Shown piece by piece: positions 13,826 through 28,400 of a DNA stretch of 64,000 nt. The position numbers and the translations under genes are program-made. Position 1 is the first letter of the stretch; every line of letters begins with the position of its first letter. Under the pieces are notes generated by a model. The model searched no databases. It saw only the letters and a program-made list of their open reading frames with translations, and was not told the origin of the DNA. The DNA is from Lanius collurio (Eukaryota > Chordata > Aves > Passeriformes > Laniidae). Location of the stretch: assembly GCA_020086605.1 (NCBI GenBank), contig JACBWW010000016.1:6935682-6999681 (forward strand). Reading direction: 5' to 3'.

Positions 13826-16800
13826 AAGACCTCTGATCCTTTATATTGTGTGCTTGGCCAAGGCCATCACGCTAAAGGGGATTCTGGCTGGCACAAGGAG
13901 TTTGTGACTCTGCCAGGACAGTTCCAGAGCAGCCCTGGCCCAGGTGGGGACAAAGGCTGCCTTCCCTGAGTGCTGCTGAACACTTGACACAGTCCTGCTG
14001 TGCTTTCTGCTGCGTTCTACAGCTGAGCTCAGCTTCCTCTTCTGCTTTCTAGTCCCAAGATGTCCCAGCACAGCTTTAGCCATCACAGGAGTACAGCCTG
14101 CAGAATCCTGCACCTTCTCAACGTCCAAATCCTGTTGGCATTTACCACAATTCAAGAAAGCTTCTCTCCCTTGGATAACAAAGATGCTCAAGGTTAAACA
14201 TATCTAAAATCAAACCCCTGGTCTGCTACAACAGAGAGCAAATTGAACTTGGCATCTGGCAACTATAACCTGGTCATACAGCTTTATTATTCCAAAACAA
14301 GCAATTCCAGCAAACAACTTCTTTCAAATATACTGATGTTTTCATTTTATTCAGATTCCAAAATAAAATTTAGAGTTTCTTTTACAGCAGTGAAACTTTG
14401 TCTCCCAACTGATTTTAAGAAATCCACTGCAAAATAAATAACTTCATGGCAAAAAGACAAGTTTGAGCTGTTCCACTGTATTCTGTACCCCCACAGTAAT
14501 TAGTTGGAGGCCTAGATTTCTAAACACTTTCATAAGCTGCAGTCTATTAGACATGCCTCTTAGCAGCATTTGTAGCAAACAAGTAAACCCTTGGTGAAAT
14601 GTTCTAAAACTCAGAAATACTTTAAACTCATACCCTCAATGAAATAAAATTTTAAGGAACATAATCAGTAGGCTAGTGCACAGTAAGAAATTTATACAGC
14701 AGGTGTAAGGTGGACAATCCTTTGAAATGATGCAAGCTATCACCAGCAATATTAAATTAGGAGGAAATAAAATAGAAACATGAGGTACTTATTCATGATC
14801 TTGAGCTTATAAACAAGGGCTGGCAGCCACTACCCTTAATTACAAGGACAGCCATTCTCCCTGCCACATGGAAGCAATCACTTATTGGCAAAAGCACCTA
14901 TAGGGATGCTTCAAGAAGTAACTGCCACAGGAAGGCATTTCTGACTAGATCAGAATTTTTTAATATGAATGGTGACAGTGTTCAGCTGAAATGACTGAAT
15001 GTAGATGAGGTTGAAAAAAAGCACCATATAACCTGATGGCATTATGAACATAATGAAAACTCTGCATGGCAGTACAGGAGGCTTTACAACTGCTGCAATC
15101 TATTTAGCCATCTGTCCAGAAAAAGGTCAGTGTAATTAACAGTTTAAAGACACACACTGACATGGAAAAGTAGAGACCAGACTTCACATAAAAAGAAAAT
15201 CTACATCAAGAAAATAAAAACTTTGATTCCAGAGATAAAATCATTTATTTCTTCCAGAAACACAGATCTATTTCCATATAAAATGCTGTAGAAAACTGTT
15301 ACTATAACCCTTAAACAGATGTTTCAGCCATATTAAAACACCAGGGATGCCAAGCTTTAAGACCTGGATCTGGAATATTAGACCATATTAAGAAATTTAC
15401 AGTTACAAAACCACACTTGATCAGACACCAAAGCCCATTCAAGAAGAAGCTCTAAAAAGTCAACCCTTCCACCCTTTCAGTCCCTTTTCTAGGTTGCCAA
15501 CTTGAAAACATCACTTGTATTTTTAATATATGATTACATTGCACAGAACTGGAAAAGCACAAAGGTAATCACAAGAAATGCTAAAAAAATAAACAGCATT
15601 TAAAGGACACAATTCTAACAAATAGGAATGGCTAAAGGCCAAGAAAAAGGCAATTGTTTGGGTGAGGAACCCATGTAGCTGAATCTGCAAGGAAATACCA
15701 GAGGTTCCCAAACCAGCAATGGTCTATGGAGAGCTGCTCCAACTCATGGTTTCAATTCCCCTGCTTTTGCTATCTGCAGTAAATTCCTGCTCCTCAATAC
15801 CTGACAAGTATTCTGCCATGCCCAGATCTTAGGGTGCACTTGTAGAAAATCTGCACATGGCCTCCTGCATGTGGCTTTCAAGCACACCACATCAAGTGTA
15901 GCAGCACCTGAGGACTGCTATTGCTTTGAAAATCCCAGCAACATCACTGTCTGTGCTGGAAACATCCACACTGGATGGCCACAGATATCTAGAAACTCTA
16001 AGCCTAGCTCTGCCCTTCAAAAATCTAGCAAGGTAGAAAAAGCAGTCAGCTCCAGGAAAAACAGCACCATTAACTTAAATTAAAATGCGTGTACTAGATT
16101 TTATTTTCATATTAGCAGTTGCCAAAGGGATGTTTCCTGGGATCTTTTAAGCTTAAATCTCATGGTCTTAAAAACAATTTGGGACCAACCATACAACTTC
16201 CAGCCACACCATGCTCAGAACAAGCACAGCTCTGATTTGCACTGCTGGGGATCCAACATCCACACCCTCAGGGACAAACGGGTGTCACCAACCCAGCAAA
16301 CCACTTGGGGTGCAACAAAGAAGCGAATCTTGCTCCTTTTTCTCTTTTAGAAGCATTGCATCTGTCACAAATCCAGAAAGGTGGCAGCTTAAGTAGGAAC
16401 AATTGTGAAGCTTCTGATGAGCCTATGTGGGAGCAAGTTCCAGACAAAGAAAAACATTCACGGCTGAGTGATTATAAGAACTAATATCCAGTTTAAGTTT
16501 TTCTTTTTAAAAAAATTCTAAACCTATTTAAAATATTAGGCTGCCTAAACTTAATCCTTACTTGGTAGAAATCTACATAGTTTTACTGAATTTAGCACAA
16601 GTACACCAATTTTTCTCTGGCCAAAGATCTAAATGTAACTTGGACATAATTAAGTTCTGTGAAGTTTCATAGGAATTGGGCACACAATTCTAAAAATTTC
16701 ATTTACAAACCCCTAGAGATGGGAAATGACTAAGAATCTCTACATAGAATTTTTGATCTATCCTTAGGAAGACTGAGTTCTCAAATGCACTATTGGTCTG

Positions 16801-19800
16801 CTACTAAAGATTTTTTAAAAAAGCTAAACTCTGTCCTTTTTCGTAAAAAGGTTTCAACAACCCCACAAGGCGAGTAGAAATAGGTTAAATTCTTATTGAG
16901 TGAGAAATACATGGGTCTCCATAACCTACAGCTGTTAATGATGATGAAATATCTGCCAGCTGCCATAATCAAAGAAACAGTAACTCAACTAGTTAAAATA
17001 CCACAGTTTAAAAATGACTGCTTGGCAAAGCATATTTAACTTCAGGTAGAATCTCTGCAATTGACAAAATAGGCATCCATTCCAAAGATAAACCTCAAAT
17101 TATAATTTTCTCACTTAGTGGATTTACATGATTTAACATGCAGTCATTTTCTCATTAAGACCTAAATATAAAGTACTTGAACAAGTGATTGCTGTATTCA
17201 AACCATTACAGAGCATTTATTTCGTGGTGCTCCTGCCTGTGGTACCCAGAACATGTAAGGATTTGCTTTTAAAAGCCAACATGGTGTAGGAGTCGGGCAT
17301 CCTCAAGCTACTTCACAAATCCAGCTGCTGTAGGAAACAGCCCCTGGGGCCTGGGCAGGTCAGACATTAAAGCCTTTTCTGTAACATCCTCCCCTGCAAG
17401 CAAGGTCACCCCACTGCAGATATCCCATCTAAGCCTTTTAAAACCTTGACCTTCAATCCTTTAGATCTTCTCTTGTTCTCTCAGAGTTCTGGTTTGTCAG
17501 ATGACTCTGGAGCAATGACAATTACCCCCACAACTGCACACACCCTGAGCCAAGGACATGGTCACTGCCAAGTGGCCTTGTAGCCTTCCCCAGGGCAGCT
17601 GGAAACAGCTCTATGTGCAGTATGTGCACCCTTCCACGGCTGAAGGAAGGGAACTGGGATTGTCAAAGTTACAGATTAGATGATATCAGACAGGTAACAA
17701 GTGATATTATTTACTGCAAAAAATATAAAAAAATTACTATTTTAAGAAAGAAGGGTTTTACACTTACAGAAACAGTGACATAGTAAAAAACTGGATTTAC
17801 AGAGATGGTAGATTCTCTCACATAAATAGATTCTAAGTGCATCTTAGATATTTAAAAAATTAGAGATAGTGAACATTTTTAAATTTACAGTTCATAGGGT
17901 CCACATGATTTTGATTTACTTGCTAGTGTATCAAACTGCCAAAGGAATAATCCATCTCTAAAACCTTGCACACCCAACCCCAAAACTGCCCCTCTCAAAA
18001 GTCACAAAATAGTAAAGCTTTCAATGAAACCTATCAGCAAACTAATGTCCAGAGCTCTTTAAATATAAGTGTATTCTTAATTTTCATTTGCTACAGTAAA
18101 GCATGACAGGCACAGGCTGGATCATGCCACTTGTGAAAACTGGAACACTCCCATAATTTTTAAAGAGCTTTCAGAGCATGCACAAATATTTCTGGCACAC
18201 TGTGAACAAAGTTTGAGATATGACACTAAATGAAGATGCTATTATGAATACCATTTCTGTGCTTCATCTTCCATGAGGGCTTAGGAAATGATGCCACATA
18301 TCCAGCCATAGTTTTTATTGACAGTATTGCAAATGAAATTGTTCAGGGGTTCCTAAACAATATACCTGTAATTCATTTCATCAAAATGATGGATATTCAC
18401 CTGTCAGAGCAGCCTAGGCAACACTGACATTTGGGGTGGAAGAGGACAGGACAACACTGTAAAAAGCAGAACCTTCAAGTACCAAGGCTCTGAAAACTAG
18501 CAACTACATTTAGAAGTCCAATCCTACCCTGGTTAGGCCAATCATAATGAAAACACAACTGAGCCAAGCACTCTGAGTTCTTGCACTCAACTATCTAAAA
18601 TTACCTGTTAAAGAAACCTATTCATTAGTGACCACTGTGTTACAAGAGAGTTTTCAGAAGCTGGCAAACAGTACATTAACTAAAAATCATTTCCTAATTA
18701 GAATTCATAAAATCATTTGTACAGCTCTAGTCTCAAATAACAAACCTCATGGTGAAAGGCTTTCTTCTCATTCACAGCAAAATGAGATATGGTATTTCTG
18801 TGCTGTTCTCAATTGGCAGCCATAATAAATATCTACTGAATAAATCACATACTCTTCCACATATATAGAAAGGCTATTAGTGAACCAAACATTGAGACAC
18901 CTCTTAACATCAGTAACCAAGAACACAGCCACACTCTTCAGCTTTCCATTTGCTTCCCATTTCTTTATCTGTTTAGTATTTGTGAAAACATCCTAAAACT
19001 TTCAAAAAGAGTTTCCAAATAATCCAATAATTTAGAATTTCATAGAATAGAATGCTATATTATTCAGATATTTGTATCCTTCTAAGTAAAAGTTATGACT
19101 TCACAGCACAAGACAAGTTTATCCTTGAGGTGGGGTGACAGAAACAACCTACCAAAAAAATGGGTTTGCAGGTTATAGGAAATACCAGCACCAATTTTAA
19201 GAGCATGCTATGGGTGTTAGAAATGGGAAAGTTGATTGTGCTTGGGGTTTTTTTTCTTACCCCACAAAATTATTTCAGTGACAAAAAAAAAAAATCCCTG
19301 CTGTTGAGAATGAAAAACTGAGAAGTCAACAGTCACAGCAAAAATAATCCTCCAGTTTCAAGTATAGGTATGGCCTTGGAAAGAGCCAAGGCAGAACCAA
19401 GAGCAGCTACTCACCGAGTCTGCAATGAACAAATGATTAAGCTACTCTTAATGGTTTTACCTTGAATTTACTCAAGGCACTGCTAGTTTTTTTATCTTTA
19501 GTTCAGGAAACAAGAACTCCCCATATCGGGAACTTTGTTTCCTCAGACATCAGTCCCTACATTAAAGTTCCAGAGAAGAGATTTTTTTAAAGCACTTCAC
19601 AAACAAGGTCTCAATAGAAAATGCTTACTTCTCCTTGTGTGAACAACCCAAACAAGCATAATATCCTCTCTGAAAAAGGCAGAAGAAACCTGTATGCCTT
19701 TCCTCCTTCGCAAATTATGCGAGCACCAACACAATCCCCCTCAGGACCACTCCAACAGCAACAGGTTATGTTGAAACCACATCAAAAGTCAGAATACATC

Positions 19801-20860
19801 TCTTCTTCAAATCATGTAGCACACATTCTGCACACTGTGCCCAATCACAGGAAAACAGAAAAACAAGGGTTATTTTGTAGTGTTGCAGCTGACTTAACCA
19901 TAATTCAAAGAGCTCAGTAAGGTCAAAGGGCAGAAGAGACTTGGCATAAATGTCAGTAATTCCACTGAGTTGTGTGAACACAGTTCTTCAGGCAGATTAT
20001 CTGCCACAACACTGCCTCTCAAGCTCCTCTTGGAGTAAACTAAATTCCCTGCTTATAAAATTACCATGAACTATCAGCTGTGATGGTTTAGACCCACATC
20101 TGCTATCACCACATAGCACTCCACATCCTACTACAAATAACTCAAAGTGCAGGCACCTCTAGGCTGGCTGCTGCTCCTTCGCCATAGCCACCCAGGCAAG
20201 AGAAATCCATTTGCTGCTGATAATAACCACAGCCATCACCACAACGCTGCAGCACTCTCACGTTCAGCTGGAGTCAGGCTGAAAGTCTTCTTTATCCTGT
20301 GGGGTTAAAATAAGCATCTTTTCAGAAAAATAACACAACAGGAGCCATACCAAGCTACTGTTAATGGAGTGGCTGAAAGAGGTCACAGAAAGGTCCTTCA
20401 GATCAAAGAACAGAATGACACTTGTAAGACAGCCAAGAACAAATCAAAACAGGACAGGCAGACTTCTGGCAAGGATGAAGCTGATGGTCAATATTAGAGG
20501 GCACAGACAGAGGCTCCCCCAGATGAGGGCCACAAGACACAGGTCAGTAAGGACAGACTCACAAACTGATGGGGGTGGGGAGAAAGACTTCAACTACTAT
20601 TCCAGGTCTCAGATGAACACAAGAGCCAGAGGCAGTCTAAAATCTAGGAAACATTGGTTTGTGCATCGTGGGACTACTTCCACTGCACATCGGGGCTGGT
20701 GAGGAGCATTGCATAGCACTGTACCCATCCCCAGTATGAAACACATGCCACAGCACTTTGGCCCAGCATTTTAATAAGGGTATTTCACAGCATTCTAACA
20801 GAGTATATCATGTTGCACAACATAAAGAGGCAGAAGAGGCTATTTTGGGAGAACATGATA

Positions 20861-20861
20861 N
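20861..20861. other. Ambiguous base (n)
   Basis: A single undetermined base in otherwise ordinary AT-rich sequence. It marks an assembly or consensus uncertainty, not a scaffold gap. Confidence 0.99.
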
Positions 20862-21789
20862 AAATAAGCTGATTTTACTTAAAGAATTAATTTATTTTGT
20901 GAAAAATACCCATTAAGAACTCACTAGACAACATTCCCATTATATTTTCACCTTTAGTAACATTTTATTACAATACAAATGGAGTACAAAAAGTTGAAGT
21001 CAAAATTCTAGTAAACGCTCACGCTTCTCATAAAGAAAAGGCTGTAGAAAATAAGCTCACATACCAAACATGAAAATATAACCTTAATAGGTAACAAAAA
21101 TAATTGCGATTTCATAAAAACACTCAAACACTTACATGAAACATTTCTGTTTACACCAGATAACTTCATAAAGCACAAAAAAGAATACATACCAGAACCA
21201 CAATTCCTGAGGTCACCAAAATCAGTTCCTGTACTCATGGCAAGGGTCCCCAGTAGTTTTGACAAAGCTGTCTCAGCATCTACTCACAGAACCTCCATCT
21301 CTCCAGCCCTTAATCCCTCTCCCAAACCAAAACTTGCCTTACTTCCCCAAACCTGCTTATATACTCACCTAATTTTTGTCTGTGATTGAAATCAGCAGCA
21401 AACAATTAAGACTAATGATGAACAGGTGATCAAAGTCTCCCAAAATAACAAGGGCCATGACCAACACTCTCATCCATGGCAACTGGGGAAAACAAACAAA
21501 AAAACCCCAAGACTATGCTGGACCCCAGGATCACAAGCCTATCTTCATGAAGAACCCAGGTTTTGATCAAGAAGGACTTGACTTTTATTGCTCAGAAGCT
21601 GGAACTTCACTGACTTTCACAGGGCAACAGGGACTAACTTACAAAACCCCAAAGAGCAGCCAACATTTCCCAGCCAGAACCTGTGTGAAGCAGCAGGGCT
21701 CCCACAGGACACTGACCCCACGGGCAGCCAGCCATGGCAGCCATGGGCTGGGCAGGTCCATGTGCTCTATGGTGCATTGTCAGACACCT

Positions 21790-22471
21790 TGGATCAGGTG
21801 TCTGTGGCAGGCACTGGCAGTGGGGATGGCCACTGTGAGTGAGGGCTGGAGCTGATTTCATCTGGCCCCACAACAGTTCTGCAGCTGGGCACTGCTGAGC
21901 ACTCAGAGAAAGCTGGTGGTGCCTCTCTGAAAGCAAAAAAAAAAAAAAACCATTAAGAAAGGGCAAAACTCTGTGAGGCAGAAAGCAAGAAGTGTAAAAA
22001 AAACCCCGTGCAACCACCAGAGTCAGAGAACGAGGGAAAGACAAGAAGATCCTCCAGGCATCCAAAGGGCACAGAGCCCACACAGAAGCCCACACTGGAG
22101 CAGGTGGAGATGCCCTGAAGGAAACCACAGCCTGTAGAGAGCCTGTGCAGGAGCTAGGAGAAGAGTGAAGAGGAAGGAGCAGCAGACAGGAGCTGTTATT
22201 AAGTGACCACAAGTCCCTATCCCCTCTACATCACTCACTGTGTTGTTTCATTTCCTGTGTTTGTCACCACCTGAATCTAATTTAATTGGCAATAAATTAA
22301 TTTTCCCCTAAGTGAATCTGTTTTTCCTGTGATGGTAGTCAGCATAATCTAGATTTTGTTCTCAGCCTACGAGATTTTTTAATTTTGCCCTCTCACCCTG
22401 CCCTGTTGACAGGGAGAGTGAGTGGGCAGCTAGGTGGGCATTTGGCTGCAGTACACAGTCAACCCACCACA
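21790..22471 (+). mobile_element. Solo LTR of an avian ERVL-type endogenous retrovirus
   Basis: The right part (about 22090-22471) closely follows a common bird LTR family as I recall it: ACTGGAGCAGGTGGAGATGC, GGCAATAAATTAATTTTCCC (with the polyadenylation signal), and a terminal AACCCACCACA. The left part aligns more loosely back to a TG at 21790. The flanks are CACCT (21785-21789) and CATCT (22472-22476), a 5-bp target duplication with one transition, as expected for ERVL. A 15-base poly(A) lies inside. No internal retroviral genes are visible, so this is a solo LTR. The open frames on both strands here are incidental. Confidence 0.75.
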
Positions 22472-25400
22472 CATCTCCAGCCAGTGATCTTGATGACCTG
22501 ACCTTCCACAGCCTCCACCACTTTGCAGTCGTTCTGCAGAGCCCAACATTTGCTGAAAACCCCTCCAATGCTCTGTGACACTTATTTCATGGATCCAGGT
22601 GCAACACCATGGTGAGGAGGACAGAGGGATAACACTGTCTCTTCCCCCCAACCTGAACCTCCTGTGGGGGTGGTAGGGCAACTACCAGGGCTGCTGCAAA
22701 AATGGCTGTGTAGTGCTGAAAAAGAGGTTGCCTTACAAAACCCTGGCCATCTCTCAGTGGAATTTCAAGTACACATCCACAAGCCTCTGTATGTGCCTGC
22801 ATTTGCCTCAGGAGTCTTGCATCACATTGTTTCGGTCATGCAGAAAGCAGGACCAGCCAGTCAATAAAAATCCCAGAGCTAAGGTTCAAGGGATAACAAA
22901 GGAGGAGTAACATGAATTTATGAGATTCCAGCATATGCAACTACAACACCTTGTAGTGGTGGTTTCTAGTGGATATGGGGAGGAATAATATAACCCACAA
23001 ACACCAGAAGGATATGACACCAATTAAGAATACCAAACACTTAATACAGGAAGCCTTACAGTCTGAAAAGAAATACTGTAGTAGGGCTAGGGTGTGTTTG
23101 TTTCTGTCCAGATGTATTGTCATCTGTCTGCACAAGCCATAGGAATTCAATACAAAGCAGACTGCCAAGTTCCAGAAGCTTTGGAAACCCACACTTCTCT
23201 TTCCTCATGCATGGACAATTCATAGAGCCACACTCAGGATGCTGAGCCAAATTCAGTGTGTCAGGGAGCAACTGGTTGAAATGACTTCCCAAATTTAAGT
23301 GTTATTTAAGCCATCAAAACAAGGATGCCCAGGAAATTAAAAATTTAGTTCAAAAATGTATCCATAGTTCTAACTTTAAATGTATCTAGAATCACAGGTT
23401 TTTAAAGTGAACATAAAAGAAATACTCAACTATACACATGTCATTCCTCATAAATACTTGTATAATCCAGCCTAAAAGAACTTTCAGGAAAGAAGCTATA
23501 CCACCTTTTCATGGGTGATAAGTTTCCTCTGTGCTTAGAAAGAAATGGTGCTCTGGATAGAAGTCTGAGTCAATTAAAAATTACAAAAGAAGACAGTAAA
23601 CACTCATACTCATTGTACAAAAAAAGATAATGGAGCAATCACTGAAAACCCCTACACAGAGGTAATCATCCTGACACAAAGATGCTTTACTAGTTAGTTC
23701 AACTATGCCTCGAACTCAAATTATGCTTACCCTTCTTCCTGTGGTATTTATTGATATTCTGCACACCGACCCTTTCCTAAACTTTAACTTTTCCTTGAAA
23801 GTACTAGTAGGTCTTATTCAACCCAGTTATCTCCGTCTCAGCCATGGGCAAAGACAGCTTGCTTCACTTGATGTCATTCTCATTTATCTTTGCATTCACA
23901 TCGGCCCTCAGAAAGGCTCATGGTGCAACCCCTGGCAAATTGCTCAATCTTTCCTCTTCCTCATGCCAACATTTTAAAGGTTCCCTTTGATCTTAGCTGC
24001 AAGTCTAGGATGAATAAACCTCACCGGACCAGCAGAGGCTACAAAAACAAATCACAAGTTTTATCATTGCTTCATTGTCCTCAAGGACCCTTGGCATTTT
24101 GTGGAGTCTATCTTCTTATAGGCACTCTTTCAGCTCCAGTTAGTTTTTATTTCCAGCCCTGTTCAGCATAAACCCCGAATTCTGGTAGAAAGTCATGTAA
24201 ACATAAGTACACTTGTTAAAAAGAAATATATATTTACACACACATAACTTGCTCTCATTCTTTAGTTACAAATAACATCTTGTCTTCCCCGACTAAAGTA
24301 ACACATTTTTCAAGATCTTTAAAATAAGCCAAATTACAGCCTCAACCCAAATATCCTCCTCTTTATTAGGCAATTTATATTTCTGTTGTGAATGCTTTGC
24401 TTAGGTGAAATTATCTTCAATTTAGCTTGCACTATACTTATGAAGTCATGCAGTGGTATTTTTGCCTTATGCTTCTCCAGACATTGAAGCAAGGAGATTA
24501 GATGGATAAAGGCATATTTCAGCCTCTAGTGGTCTGATTTATACCTGGATACATTATTATTTTTAGCTGTACAGACTCATAAGTATTCTGAAAAATCAAA
24601 TTAGAAACAGATACTAGGCTTAGGAGAAACTAGAAGAAACTTATTGCACCAATATGAGAAATAAAATACCCTAAATCCAACAGAGTTACCAAAGGAGCAT
24701 AGGCATAAAAGCAATTGGATATATAGAACTTTTTTTATTGCTAAGATTTTACAGTTTTAAAATGTAAAAGATTTTCTTCTGTCTTTTGTCATTAATATTC
24801 TGCATCTGTCTTCAGCAATTTGTATATACTAAATGCTTCTTTATGTTCCTAAATTGAAAAGAGCTTAAGAACAATTTTTCTGAGATCTTGATTTCTAATA
24901 AATGTGGGGTTATATGTAGATGAACTAACTAAGCAGAAGAAGATAGTAGGCCTGAAGATAAAGGTGTGAGCGCAGACAAGGTGAAGAGGGGAACTGGGGA
25001 TGGCACCAGGGCCCATCCCACAGCGCCTGACACAGAGAGCAGGGCAGCTCTGGAGATGGCAGCCAGCTTAAATCAGGATCTTCATCCATCAGGTGGGTTC
25101 AAGATGATGAGGCAAATCTGAGGCCAGGCTTGGTGGTCAATGGTTCAGACACAGTCCAGAGATTTCCAGACAGATCCACAGTGACAGGACAGCCCTACTA
25201 CCAAGCCAGGAATCCCATGCATGGGTCAGAGTCCGTGGACAAGGACAAACTGTGCCTAAGCTGGACAGCAGCAATCTGGAAGCACTGCTTAAACAGGCAT
25301 TGGTGGCTCAGGGTCGAGTTTAAATCCTGCTCCAGTGAGGCTGGTCAGGGCTGTTATCAGTGACCCAGGACACTTGACAGAAGCTTCCTTGAAATCAGTG

Positions 25401-28400
25401 GGATGCTGCCCTGTTGAAGTGTGCTGTTGGAAGAAGCACATTGCTCACCCCAAAGAACTACAGCTGATGATGAACAAATTTTAAGGTATTATCAGTGCTC
25501 TATTCATCATTGTATCATTACAGGGAAATCAGAAAATTAATCTTTAGTTAACAAGGAGCAAATTAGGTTGCTATAGCTCTCAGTCTCTCTGAATCCTTTC
25601 CCCATGATAATTTGGTAGGGTTTTAGTATATAGAATTTCCATCCACCCCCTCACCTACCACCACCACCCCTCCAAGTGCTTGCGAGGTGAGAATTTTGCT
25701 CAAAGGACAGCACAGCTCTCAGCAAAAAGTACAAGTGAAAGGAATTGGCTCTTTCTAACAGGACAAGTTTCCATTAAGTTCATTCTACACCACTAATCAA
25801 TCTGTTTTACAAATCAGACAGGTGATTTTCTTACCAAGATTTTTAGAATGCAGCCTAGATTTGCTCGTGTATAAATGGAAAAAAGAAAAAAACTCACAAG
25901 TCATCTCAACCCAAGGAGAATCAATCTCTTCCAGAATCAATGAGGTCTCTACAAAGGCAATTGTTTTACAGCAATTAGAGAACCAATGAAATTCAGAGAA
26001 GTTCCTTCTGGCACATGTGTCTAATAAACACAGCTCCCATATGTGTTCCGATGGCTGAAGCTGTTTATTCGACCTTCCATCCAAGCAATTTCTCCGTTAC
26101 TGTTTTGCCTTTTAGTTCTTGTGCTTGGCTGTCAGCAGGGTTTATTTTCAATAGGTTTAAATTTAAAAAAAAAAATTGAAAACAAAAAGACAACTTTAAC
26201 ACGGTCACAATTCAATCCGTAGTGATTCCTGCAATGTTTCTAGCAGAGCATGCATGGATAACAGTGACCTGAGCTATCTCACTGGGCCCAGAGGAGAAAG
26301 GTCACCTTCTTACTGAGAGAGTTGCATGTTTTCTGTACCCTGCTCTTGGAGCCATTTGGAGACACTGCAGATGGTGAGCTATGACAGTAAAGAACAGAGG
26401 AATAATTCCAAAACCTAGTCCAAACTCTTTTTGCCCAAAAGGCCTATCTTTAATCCCTTGCATAGTTTGATTTAATTTGAGCATAACATGGTCTGACCTT
26501 TCAAATACCTTTTAAAATTAATTTTCTTCCCAACACTATAATTTCCACAGTGGACAAACTTAGAAGGAGCAGTCTAACCTATAAAACCATTAGCATCACC
26601 CAGCTTTTCTAATCTGTAAAGTCTGAAACAGTTAACTCAGAGTAACAGTTTCTTTCACAGTGGTTTGGAAATGACACAGTGTGCAGAAATTTTAGTTTCT
26701 GCTCATCAGTTTTAGAACATTTTCTAAACAAGTGCTTGGAATTCAAGATCAATTTTAATCTAACTCATGCATGTTTTCTAATGAAGTCAAATAGCAACAT
26801 AATAATTTAAAAGATATTTTTAATTCCCAGTTAGGAAACCAGTAGCAAATCTAAAAACTAACACATTTCCAACAGTTCTTTCTTTAGTGCTTTTGGCTTA
26901 ACACCAAAGGCAGATTTTTATTTACCTTCAAAACACTGTTGTGTCTGAAAGTGATGTGTCACAAATGGAAGAAAGATAATTTTAGCTGGATATGTAAATC
27001 AGTTTGTTTTCTGCAAATTTGTACCATTTGGAGAATACATTTGGAAGTTATGCATGGCACTTTTTAATAGACTGTATATTAGAAGCACAATTCTGAGTGA
27101 AACTGGCATTTGTTCCTGTTTCAATTTCACACTTATTATTTGCCAGTTGTATTTTCGCCTGTCCATACTCATATCTTGAGTTAGCACAATGCAACCAAAT
27201 TGTCTGGATGCAAAATTCAGTGCAATTTTGTCCTAGTTTTCACACATTTGGAGGACAGATATAACAAATGACTCAGAGATATTCTGAGTAGTGGTAAACA
27301 GAAGATAGCTGCCAGTGCGTGAACAAAGCCATTATTTCCCTGTTCCTCTATAACTTGATTTAAAAATTAAAATTGGATAATTACTATATGACTCTTTTGT
27401 CAATGTCATGAGACACGGTGTTAACACGATAGCAGGCATTTCTCAAAAACCATGCTAAGACTATTTTTCCTTGTCAGTTTATGTTCAAAGCAACTATATA
27501 CTTGAGTTCTCAGTTCTGGAATTTATTAATATCTATGGAAGTCAAAAGTGCTTTTTTCCATGTGGGAAAAAGGGTCACAAAGCCTATACCACAGTCTTTC
27601 AGAGCATTCCCTGCAAAGTACTTATCCCTTTTAACACCCATATGTGAAGGGACGTTGAGGCTCTGTTATAAATGGGTTCCTGAACAATGCAGACCTGTGA
27701 TATGTCTTAAACAGCCACATCTGTTGCAGGGATTAAAATCACCCTGCAGCAGCAGTCACACAACATTTGGCTGCAAAATGCTGAGTAACATCAAGAGAAA
27801 ACCTCTGAGATGTTGAAAAATGGAGTGGTGGTGCTTGTGAGACAGTAGGGTTTGGGCTGCTGTGAGTGCTGCCTGGCCTTTAATTAGGAGCTGATATAAG
27901 TTTCAGAAAGGAGTTATGGCCACTTCCTATTTCTATCCCCCTAGGCAAGGGCTCTGTTGGAACATTTAACTTGCATGTTGGAGCAGAGGAGAAAAGATTG
28001 TCAGAGCTCTATGTTTGACCTTCTAGCATGTCAAGTTGAAGAACAGATACAAGTAGGAAAAGGCAAAAAAGCAACTGTTAAATGATGTAAATTAAAAAAA
28101 AAAATCTGATGCACCTGGATAAAAATAAGTCTTTGCCCCTCCCCTAGGCTTGTGCCTCCAGACTAACCTAACAGAGCTAGGAAAGCAAAGTTACAAGGAA
28201 GAGATGAGCTAATAGACATGGCCCTACAAGAATTATGATCAGTTAAATCCAAGATGTAATTTAGCTGGTTTCAAGTTACCATACAAATCCCAAGTGTGAA
28301 GGATTTCCCTGGGACATTAACCTGGGCTCACAAACCTTTCAAGAGACTGAAGGATCCATTGCAATGGATTGTTACTTCAGCACTGTGGAATTAACTAGCT

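Larger units (their letters stand above)
12495..21789. other. Intergenic, nothing firmly recognised
   Basis: AT-rich with short homopolymers, for example 12 A near 19282. A somewhat GC-richer part at about 13850-14170 carries a 116-codon minus-strand frame without recognisable features. Segments at 17.2-17.7 kb and 20.08-20.7 kb look less like unique background and could be old repeat remnants, but I cannot assign them. Confidence 0.6.

Noticed and set aside
13841..14191. 116-codon minus-strand frame in a GC-richer patch
   Set aside because: Considered as a decayed exon or pseudogene. The basic stretch (RKQKRKLSS) is suggestive of nothing specific and no flanking exon is seen.
20079..20330. 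LTR-like start TGTGATGGTTTAGACCC
   Set aside because: The first bases resemble some bird LTR starts, but no polyadenylation signal, terminal CA end or target duplication could be placed.
21634..22212. 192-codon minus-strand frame
   Set aside because: It runs antisense through the solo LTR and its GC-richer flank. No protein resemblance.
21859..22475. Alternative LTR boundary with a perfect 4-bp repeat CATC and a TG start at 21863
   Set aside because: Similarity to the remembered LTR family seems to continue left of 21863, and the 5-bp CACCT/CATCT pair around 21790-22471 fits ERVL better. A 4-bp match is easily chance.
25305..25335. tRNA B-box-like string
   Set aside because: The core is imperfect, no A box lies at the right spacing, and no cloverleaf can be drawn.
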